Of a DNA stretch of 64,000 nt, positions 6,676 to 13,140 are shown piece by piece. The translations under genes were made by a program, and so were the position numbers. The notes under the pieces are model-generated. The model made no database searches, had not been told where the DNA came from, and worked only from the letters and a program-made list of their open reading frames with translations. The stretch is taken from contig NZ_JACHXK010000002.1 of the NCBI RefSeq assembly GCF_014192105.1, positions 11,113 through 75,112 of the forward strand. The letters are read 5' to 3'. Every line of letters begins with the position of its first letter. The first letter of the stretch is position 1. This stretch comes from Paenibacillus phyllosphaerae. Lineage in GTDB: Bacteria > Bacillota > Bacilli > Paenibacillales > Paenibacillaceae.

Positions 6676-7803
6676 CTAGTCAGCCGCCGGCAGATCGACC
6701 TTAAGCTCCAGCTCCGGCAGGTATTGATCTTCTTTCACTTCTTCGGCGAAGTCATCCTGAATGACGAACGGCTTCACGAGCAAATACTTGCTGTGTCCCG
6801 GCGTTGTGGCGAACCGGCGATCATAGGTCAGCTTGTTATCTTGGATGATGCCATCCCCGTTCAGCGCGGGCAGCCGGCGGCCTTGGTCATCGAATACGGC
6901 GATCCCGACACGGATCAGGCGGCGCTCTTCTTTGGTCGTCAACGCGTCCGCGTCGTTCAAGGCGATCGTCGTCGCCAGACGGGTCGTTACCGGCGTGACG
7001 CTCACTTCATCGAGCGAGAACGTGTAATCGTCATTGGCGGCCGCAAGGTTAGGCGCCAATCGGATGGCCTCACTCGTTGTCTTGCGGAACGGGATATCCA
7101 CTGCGAATTCATGGTCGATGCCATTGAGCGTTACCTTAACCGTGGCGTCAAAGGTTTCAGGCGCTTCGCTGTTACTGCCTGCCGCCATCACTTGCTCGAT
7201 GACAAGCGTGTTCGGATGCGTCTCTCCCGCGCTGCCGTAGAAGACGCCGCCGCTGGCAATCGAGCCCGCATCGTCCTGCGTCTTGCCGTCTGCCGTTATC
7301 GTCAGCTGCTCGATGGCGTCGCTGAGCTTCATCGTCTTCTTGCCGCTCGTATAGCGGCCGTTCTCCAGATTCGGCGCATCCACGGTCAGCAGGAAGGCAG
7401 CACGGGTGCCGTCGTAGACCGTCTCGCTCACCTCGAGCTTCACGTCTTCGTAAGACACATGCCGGTCCACATCCGATGTGAGGCCGAGCGTGCCTGCCGT
7501 CCGCAGTCCGATATCGCCTTGAATCGTGCTGAATATGCTGCCGATCACGGGGATGTTCTTCAGCGAGTCGGCCATCGCCGGCGACACGAAAGCGGAGGCG
7601 AATACGCCGATACCAAGCAGGCCAGCCGCTGCCGCGGTGGTTGTTATCCGTCGCAACCGGGAAGGTTTCGTCCGGCGAGTCCGCTTGGGTTGCTGCGCGA
7701 TCTGCGCGTACGTCTCATCCAGGCGTGCCCTTACGAGCGGGGACATCTCCATTGTGGTTTTGTCTACCTTCTTCAATTCCTTCTCGATCTCAGATGCTGC
7801 CAT
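6676..7803 (-). CDS. Anti-sigma factor with DUF4179-like extracytoplasmic domain
   Basis: A 375-residue single-pass membrane protein: a cytoplasmic N-terminus (1-50, basic RTRRTKPSRLRR before the membrane), one membrane segment at about 52-72, and a large extracytoplasmic beta-rich domain of the DUF4179 type. It begins inside the end of the ECF sigma gene with a 14-bp overlap, so the two are made together. Such pairs hold the sigma factor at the membrane until an envelope signal releases it. The N-terminal region is short for a classical zinc-binding ASD and shows no HxxxCxxC motif. The signal is unknown. Confidence 0.85.
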   Translation of the reverse strand: MAASEIEKELKKVDKTTMEMSPLVRARLDETYAQIAQQPKRTRRTKPSRLRRITTTAAAAGLLGIGVFASAFVSPAMADSLKNIPVIGSIFSTIQGDIGLRTAGTLGLTSDVDRHVSYEDVKLEVSETVYDGTRAAFLLTVDAPNLENGRYTSGKKTMKLSDAIEQLTITADGKTQDDAGSIASGGVFYGSAGETHPNTLVIEQVMAAGSNSEAPETFDATVKVTLNGIDHEFAVDIPFRKTTSEAIRLAPNLAAANDDYTFSLDEVSVTPVTTRLATTIALNDADALTTKEERRLIRVGIAVFDDQGRRLPALNGDGIIQDNKLTYDRRFATTPGHSKYLLVKPFVIQDDFAEEVKEDQYLPELELKVDLPAAD

Positions 7804-8329
7804 AGTTCATCTTCCCCTCTCGAAATGTGGTTGCGGATAAGGTACGCTGCAAAATTTCCCGGGCCCGCATAAGGCGCATCTTAACCGCGCTTTCCGAAAT
7901 ATCAAGGGCCTCGGCCACCTGACGCAGCGGCAAATCTTCAAAGTAGTGCAGAATAACGGCAATTCGCTGCGGCTCCTCCAATCGCTCAACCGCTTCTCTC
8001 AAATCTACCTTTCCGTACTCATCGGGGTGTGCGGTCACCGGCGGAACTTCTGCATAGGCATCCGTTCGCGAGCGGACCGCAATCAGGTTATGGCACTCGT
8101 TGATCAGAATCCGGAAGATCCACGTCTTGAAAAACTTCGGTTCCCGTAAGGAAGTTACCGATTTGAACGCCTTCAGAATCGTTTCCTGCAAGGCGTCGGC
8201 AATATCTTCTTCTTTGCCCACGATGGATTTGGCCATGTAATAGAGCGAGCTCTCCAGTTCCTTCACCAGTGAGATAAAGGCATCCGAATCGCCGGCTATT
8301 GCTTGTGACGCGAGCTTCGATAGGTTCAT
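7790..8329 (-). CDS. ECF (SigM/SigV-like) RNA polymerase sigma factor
   Basis: A 179-residue sigma-70 family protein with region 2 at about 20-85 (DIADALQETILKAFKSV, FKTWIFRILINECHN) and region 4 at about 115-165 (EPQRIAVILHYFEDLPLRQVAEALDISESAVKMRLMRAR). It has no C-terminal extension. The start at 8329 has AAAGGAG about 12 nt upstream. It is co-transcribed with its anti-sigma gene. I could not pick out a convincing autoregulated -35/-10 pair in the short upstream region. Confidence 0.93.
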   Translation of the reverse strand: MNLSKLASQAIAGDSDAFISLVKELESSLYYMAKSIVGKEEDIADALQETILKAFKSVTSLREPKFFKTWIFRILINECHNLIAVRSRTDAYAEVPPVTAHPDEYGKVDLREAVERLEEPQRIAVILHYFEDLPLRQVAEALDISESAVKMRLMRAREILQRTLSATTFREGKMNYGSI

Positions 8330-8543
8330 CGTTGTTCTGTGCTCCTTTCCTTGTGCTGTGTTGCTATTAGTTAGACTGGTCAGGAGGGCGGCCGGTCACA
8401 TGGTAGTGAAAAAAGGTAGTGGAAGGGGGCAATGGATTCTCAGTCTTGTTGTGATCTGACCTGAAAATATGTCCATAACAGCCAAAAATGGATCCCCTCT
8501 CTCTGTTTTATAATGAGAGCACATTCATTACAGGGGGAAAAAT

Positions 8544-10499
8544 ATGCGAACTTACAAGAATCCGCTACCTATTCAGCTTAGTGATCATGCATGGGCTATT
8601 CCGGATCTGCCGTCCGGATTTAACCCGGACCCTTATGTCATCAAGCATAACGGCGAATATTACGCCTATACAACCGCGGTGGACGGCGTCTGCGTGCTGC
8701 ATTCGAAGGATCTCGTGCAGTGGACGCATCTCGGCTACGCCTTCTCGATCCCGGGACACGATCATTATTGGGCGCCGGCGGTTATTTATGACAATGGCCG
8801 ATTCTATCTGTACGTGTCATCGAAGCTGCGGACGGAAGAGGATGTGCATTACGAATTCCTGAAGGTCGCGGACGCGGAGAAACCGGAAGGCCCGTATACC
8901 TATCGGACAACGCTGTTCGAAACGTTCTCGATTGATGCGCATGTCGTGCGGGATGCGGACGGCTCGCTTATCCTGTTCTACTCGACGAACGAGACGCTCG
9001 GGACGGACGGCCATCGCCCGGGAACGGTCATTCTGGCCGACCGGCTTATCGATCCGCTTACGCTCGAAGGGAAGCCCCGCCTGATCGTCCAGCCTACGCT
9101 CGATGAGGAGATTTATGAAGAGAACCGGTTCGGCGACGGAAGAGACTGGCATACCATTGAAGGCGCGTTCTATCTGAAGCGCCGGAATAAGCATTATGTG
9201 ATGTACAGCGGGAACGCTTTTACCCGTCCGACTTATTATATCGGTTATGCGACGGCAGAGGCACGCGAAGATGCTCCGGTGACGGATCTGGCGTGGTCAA
9301 AATATCCGGATGCGAATACGTATGTGCCGCTGCTTCGCCAGAGCGGGCATGTCGAAGGCGTCGGCCACAACAGCGTCGTCCGCGCGCTCAACAATGTGGA
9401 GGATTGGGTCGTTTATCATGGACGCGATGTGTTACGAGGGGAAGATGGCAAAGGTGAGCTGCGCCAGCTGCGGATCGATCCACTCTGGTGGAATGGCGAC
9501 CGGATGTGGGTGCCCGGTCCGACGCATGAAACGGCGGCAGCCCCTGCGGTGCCGGTCTTCCTAGAGCGCTTCGACAGGGCGGATGCTGAGACCCTTGGTG
9601 CAGAATGGGATGTGCGCAGCGGAGAATGGACCGTTCGCGGGGAAGAAGCGGTGCAGCTATCGACGATCGGCGTAGGCGAGGCTTTCGTGCCGGGGCTCTA
9701 TTCATGTGCGGTATACGAGGCGAATCTATGCTGGTCGCGGCATCATATGGGTGGCGTGTACGGCGTTCTCGTGAATTACGGGAATGAGCAGAACTACAGC
9801 GAGGTTGTGCTGGATGTCGGACGGCGCGAGGTTATCTTCGCGGACATCGTGCATGGCGTCCGCCAGCAGGAGCGGGCCGCGCAGGTAGCGCAAGGTTTCC
9901 GGTTCGACGTCTATCATCAGCTGATCGTCCGCAGCCTCGGCGCTCGCGTGCAGATTGAACTGGACGGCGTCCTTATGCTCACCGCGGACAGCGTACATAG
10001 CGAGGGGACGTTCGGGCTATTGACCCGCTATACCGCAGCGCGCTTCGACGGAATTGCCGTCACCGAGCATGCGGCGATCGATACGGCGCAGGCATGGACG
10101 GCTTACATGCCTTGGGTACGGGCTGAGCAAGGGGCTTGGCGGATCGAGGAAGGCATGCTCTGCGGGAGGCCTGCATCAGGGGCAGCTATTGACCTGCATT
10201 TGCGCAAACCGATCTACGCCGAGGACCAATTCTGCCGCCTCGATCTCCGTTCCATTGGCAACAAGACGGGCCGCATAGAGCTTGAGCTGCAAGGCTTGGA
10301 TGCAGCCAAGCTGCAGCTGCCGGAGGAGGGCAATACCGTATCGACGCTGACGATCCGGTACGCCTCCAACCTGTTGGAAGTCTGGCTCAACCAGGATCCG
10401 ATCATCCGCTCCGAGCAGTCCGGCTCATGGACAGGCCTGCGACTCACCGCAGACCGCCCTGTACAGGTCGAAGCCATCGAATGGACGGGTCTTGTATAG
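8544..10499 (+). CDS. Intracellular GH43 glycosidase with C-terminal jelly-roll-like domain
   Basis: A 651-residue protein with no signal peptide. The GH43 five-blade propeller spans about residues 15-335. Candidate catalytic residues are Asp29 (FNPDPYV, base), Asp131 (SIDAHVV, pKa modulator) and Glu206 (TIEGAFYLKRR, acid). Residues 345-650 look like a beta-sandwich found fused to GH43 or DUF1080-type hydrolases. It probably trims arabinose- or xylose-containing oligosaccharides in the cytosol; the sugar cannot be read from sequence. AGGGGG lies six bases before the ATG and a TATAAT box is at 8509-8514. It is a single-gene unit flanked by the ECF operon and a structured intergenic region. Confidence 0.85.
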   Translation: MRTYKNPLPIQLSDHAWAIPDLPSGFNPDPYVIKHNGEYYAYTTAVDGVCVLHSKDLVQWTHLGYAFSIPGHDHYWAPAVIYDNGRFYLYVSSKLRTEEDVHYEFLKVADAEKPEGPYTYRTTLFETFSIDAHVVRDADGSLILFYSTNETLGTDGHRPGTVILADRLIDPLTLEGKPRLIVQPTLDEEIYEENRFGDGRDWHTIEGAFYLKRRNKHYVMYSGNAFTRPTYYIGYATAEAREDAPVTDLAWSKYPDANTYVPLLRQSGHVEGVGHNSVVRALNNVEDWVVYHGRDVLRGEDGKGELRQLRIDPLWWNGDRMWVPGPTHETAAAPAVPVFLERFDRADAETLGAEWDVRSGEWTVRGEEAVQLSTIGVGEAFVPGLYSCAVYEANLCWSRHHMGGVYGVLVNYGNEQNYSEVVLDVGRREVIFADIVHGVRQQERAAQVAQGFRFDVYHQLIVRSLGARVQIELDGVLMLTADSVHSEGTFGLLTRYTAARFDGIAVTEHAAIDTAQAWTAYMPWVRAEQGAWRIEEGMLCGRPASGAAIDLHLRKPIYAEDQFCRLDLRSIGNKTGRIELELQGLDAAKLQLPEEGNTVSTLTIRYASNLLEVWLNQDPIIRSEQSGSWTGLRLTADRPVQVEAIEWTGLV

Positions 10500-10510
10500 A
10501 AATAGTAATC

Positions 10511-10537
10511 AGGCCGTGCTGGTGATCAGCACGGCCT
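10511..10537 (+). terminator. Hairpin terminator after GH43
   Basis: Perfect 11-bp stem AGGCCGTGCTG/CAGCACGGCCT with loop GTGAT, 11 bp after the stop. Only ATTCG follows, so termination may be inefficient. Confidence 0.55.
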
Positions 10538-10936
10538 ATTCGAATTGGCGTGAGCGAAGCTCGCGCTATTTAACCATAAGCGTGTCCACGGAAGTGGACG
10601 TCAAGCGAGAGTCAGCTCGCAGCCAGCATTGGTGCTCTATCATCCCAAGTCTCCGCCCCGAGGCACCAAAGCCGCGAACGAAGCTCGAACGAGAGCTTTG
10701 TCGTGGGGAGGGGATTGCACCAGGCAATCCACTCACCACGATAAAAGCGGGCCAACACCGAAAGGACACATCGAAGACGGCCGCGTCACGTATCTAGCCC
10801 CTTACGGGTATCCAGTAGGGCCGTGGCCCTCTGGTTCCCCTCCAATGGAGGGGGAAGGGGGAGGTTAAACACAGGGTTCTAAAAGGGGCGAAGCCCCTAT
10901 CTCCACCAACGGGGGTCACAAGGGGCGCGGAGCCCC
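10538..10936. other. Highly structured intergenic region with at least six hairpins
   Basis: No credible gene in 400 bp. Hairpins: GTCCAC/GTGGAC with GGAA loop (10584-10599); AAGCTC/GAGCTT (10681-10698); a 41-nt hairpin at 10701-10741 (TCGTGG/CCACGA, GAG/CTC, GGATTGC/GCAATCC); AGGGCC/GGCCCT (10817-10830); CCCCTCC/GGAGGGG (10837-10853); AGGGGC/GCCCCT (10884-10898); and AAGGGGC/GCCCCTT (10920-10938), which overlaps the stop of the leftward gene. No promoter is obvious. It may be a set of palindromic repeats or a structured RNA. Confidence 0.6.
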
Positions 10937-12775
10937 TTATTTCCTGACCAGTGTCCAACGCTGCGCATCATTCCCAAGATCCTGGTAAATTTGCACGTTC
11001 GCGCCGTTTGCGGTGCTGCCCCCGGCAATATCAAGCGCCTTGCCGCTGTTCGGATTGATCAGCTTGAAGGCGCTGCCGCTGGGCACGATGGCAAAGCGCT
11101 GCGCGGGCGTACCGTTATAGTTCTGCCAGATATGGACGTTGGTGCCGTTGGCGGTTCCGGAGCCATCCACATCAAGCGCCTTGCCGCTGTTCGTATTGAC
11201 GAGCGTGTAGGCGCCGTCCCCGAGACTCGTGATCCGCCATTCCTGCGCGGTAGAGTTGTTATCTTGATAGAGCTGTACATTGGTGCCGTCCGCCGTACCG
11301 CCGCCAGCGACGTCGAGCGCTTTGCCGCTGATTGGATTAATCAGCTTGTAGACGGAGCCGGTGAGCGCAGCTGGCGCCGCCGGGGTCAGATCGAAGAAGT
11401 CGAGCTCGGCATATCCTTCGCCCTTGGAGAAGCGGACGGTATTCCAGCCTGCATTCAGCGTCGTCCGTCTCGTCGACGTGCCCCAGTTCTCCCAGCCTTT
11501 GTTGGTGACGTGCAGCGGCGACGAGACGCCGTTAATGGCCAGCGTCAAGGTCGACCAGCCGCCGCCGGCCGTGCCGTTGGCAGTACGAGCGGACAGGATG
11601 TACTCGCCAGCTGCCGCAGCATAGACGGAATAATCCACGTAGGAGCTGGCCGTATCGATATGGCCGGCTTTGCTGCCTCCCGAGGCGGTCGTGCTTGCCG
11701 AAGCGTAAGCGCCACCTCCGAAGGTGCCTTCTTCGCCCTCGTAGCGCACCCGCTGCGATTCGCCGGAAGGGATGGAGATCGGCGTATTGGCCGGCGCCGG
11801 ACTTCCGAGATTCGGCGTATTATCACTGTTCCAGGTGAAGCGCTGCGCTCGGATTTCCCGGTTCCAGCCGGCATTGTTGTATTTGGCGACATGGTAGACG
11901 ATCCAATTCTCCGTGCCGTCCGGCGATGTCGTGAAGGAATGATGGCCAGGGCCATAGAGGCTGTTCGCGGATTGGAAGATCGGTTGGCTGCGCTTCGTCC
12001 ACGAGGAAGCGTTCAGCAGATTGCTGCTCGCGCTGGCCGTTATGAGCCCGAGGCAGTAATCGTTCGTCCAGCTGCCGCTAGCCGAATAGACGAGGCTGAT
12101 GACACCGCCCCGTACAATAACTTGCGGGCCTTCGTTGACGTTCGGCGAGTGGTTGGTCTCCCAGGCATGAACCGGCCTTGCGATCTCCGTCCGGGCGGAA
12201 TCGATCGTCCATGGGTTTCTCATATGGGCGATGTACAGGTTCTGCCTGACATTCGTATCGCCTTCCCAGCCGGACCAGATGAAATATAGCTGGCCGCCGG
12301 TCTGCAGCACCGTACCGTCGATTGCCCACTTGTTGGTCGGATCGGTAATTTGACCTTTGTTGACCCAGGTACCTTGCATCGGGTCGGCCGAGGTGTTCTC
12401 CAGCACGTACATCCGATGATTCACGTTATCTCCGTTATCCTTGGCGTAATAGATGTACCAAGCCCCGTTAATATAGTGGATCTCCGGCGCCCAGATCCCG
12501 CAGCAGCCGGTCTCGATGACGCGGGAGGTACCGGCGTCAATGCCGGTGAGAGAGGCGCTCTTCCAGATCGTCACATTGCCGCCGGTCGTCTTCGTGAAGT
12601 AGTAGTTGCCGTCCGTATGCCGGTATACCCAAGGGTCTGCCCCATCTTGAACGAGCACGTTGTAGAAGTTGCTCTGATGCGTGGCTGCGAAAGCCGAGCC
12701 ATGCGGAATGACGAGCATGAGGAGGAGAAGCAGGGCGCTTCCGCGGATCCCCAGCCGTTTGACCTTATCGAACAT
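10937..12775 (-). CDS. Secreted GH43 arabinofuranosidase-like enzyme with CBM and ricin-type domains
   Basis: A 612-residue protein with a signal peptide (basic start, hydrophobic 12-28, cleavage after AFA about residue 30). The GH43 domain (35-335) shows Asp47 (DGADPWV), Asp153 (AIDGTV) and Glu215 (VNEGPQV) at the catalytic positions and resembles subfamily 26, known for exo-1,5-arabinofuranosidases. A CBM6/35-like sandwich follows (345-475). The C-terminus (480-612) is a ricin B-type trefoil of three repeats, each with SGKALD and QEW/QRF/QRW. The middle repeat has QRF where the others keep QxW. It should bind and trim arabinan-like side chains outside the cell. A cre-like site lies just upstream, so glucose repression is likely. 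The GH43 at 19252 is its cytosolic relative. Confidence 0.9.
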   Translation of the reverse strand: MFDKVKRLGIRGSALLLLLMLVIPHGSAFAATHQSNFYNVLVQDGADPWVYRHTDGNYYFTKTTGGNVTIWKSASLTGIDAGTSRVIETGCCGIWAPEIHYINGAWYIYYAKDNGDNVNHRMYVLENTSADPMQGTWVNKGQITDPTNKWAIDGTVLQTGGQLYFIWSGWEGDTNVRQNLYIAHMRNPWTIDSARTEIARPVHAWETNHSPNVNEGPQVIVRGGVISLVYSASGSWTNDYCLGLITASASSNLLNASSWTKRSQPIFQSANSLYGPGHHSFTTSPDGTENWIVYHVAKYNNAGWNREIRAQRFTWNSDNTPNLGSPAPANTPISIPSGESQRVRYEGEEGTFGGGAYASASTTASGGSKAGHIDTASSYVDYSVYAAAAGEYILSARTANGTAGGGWSTLTLAINGVSSPLHVTNKGWENWGTSTRRTTLNAGWNTVRFSKGEGYAELDFFDLTPAAPAALTGSVYKLINPISGKALDVAGGGTADGTNVQLYQDNNSTAQEWRITSLGDGAYTLVNTNSGKALDVDGSGTANGTNVHIWQNYNGTPAQRFAIVPSGSAFKLINPNSGKALDIAGGSTANGANVQIYQDLGNDAQRWTLVRK

Positions 12776-12799
12776 GAATCATCTTCCTTCCGTCGTAAA

Positions 12800-12862
12800 T
12801 TAATAAGCGCTTACAATTCTAGCTATTTGAAATACCGCACGCTTCATAACAGCGGTGCCCAT
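12800..12862 (-). CDS. Possible 20-codon leader ORF before the secreted GH43 gene
   Basis: On the minus strand AAAGGAGGTGAT, an exact match to the 16S rRNA tail complement, runs straight into ATG at 12862 and a 20-codon frame ending TAA at 12800, 24 bp before the GH43 start. The ribosome site is too close to that ATG (2 nt), so it may be a standby site rather than a real start. Low confidence. Confidence 0.2.
   Translation of the reverse strand: MGTAVMKRAVFQIARIVSAY
12802..12815 (-). promoter_or_regulatory. cre-like CcpA site
   Basis: Read leftward TGTAAGCGCTTATT, matching the cre core TGNAANCGNT at all but the last positions. It lies 27-40 bp upstream of the secreted GH43 start, where CcpA would block transcription. 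Confidence 0.5.
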
Positions 12863-12960
12863 CACCTCCTTTTGCGAAATAGTTAAGCTTGACACAATGG
12901 CTTGGTCTAAGATGCACGAAGATTATAGCAAGGGGTTCGCCGCCGCTGATATACGATAAT

Positions 12961-12989
12961 CGGACATTTGATCTAATATTCGGACATTT
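12961..12989. promoter_or_regulatory. Tandem CGGACATTT direct repeats, 20-bp period
   Basis: CGGACATTT occurs at 12961-12969 and again at 12981-12989, exactly two helical turns apart, in the region between the divergent GH43 and GH2 genes. Paired direct repeats at about 21 bp are the usual operator form for AraC-family activators. An AraC gene lies at 15991. Confidence 0.5.
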
Positions 12990-13021
12990 AAGCCATTTTA
13001 GGGTAACTATACAGTTAATTA

Positions 13022-13036
13022 AACAACTAAGTTGTT
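13022..13036. promoter_or_regulatory. AACAACT-A-AGTTGTT operator overlapping the -35 box
   Basis: Perfect 7-bp inverted repeat with a one-base centre. Its right arm ends two bases into the TTGACG -35 box. Additional half-sites AACAACT (13064-13070) and AACAACC (13084-13090) follow the promoter, a repressor-like arrangement. Confidence 0.45.
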
Positions 13037-13063
13037 GACGTAATTGGAATGCTGCACTAGAAT
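13035..13063 (+). promoter_or_regulatory. Promoter of the GH2 gene
   Basis: TTGACG (13035-13040), 17-bp spacer, TAGAAT (13058-13063), about 70 bp before the coding start. Confidence 0.65.
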
Positions 13064-13140
13064 AACAACTAATCAGTACATATAACAACCCATTTATCAA
13101 TTAAATTGTTAACTAATAGGGAAAAGGACGTGTATGATCC

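Noticed and set aside
8330..8460. Autoregulated ECF promoter upstream of the sigma gene
   Set aside because: I could not find a -35/-10 pair with proper spacing resembling TGAAAC and CGTC; not called.
10991..12289. 432-codon frame opposite the secreted GH43 gene
   Set aside because: Shadow of a clear enzyme gene with signal peptide and catalytic motifs on the other strand.
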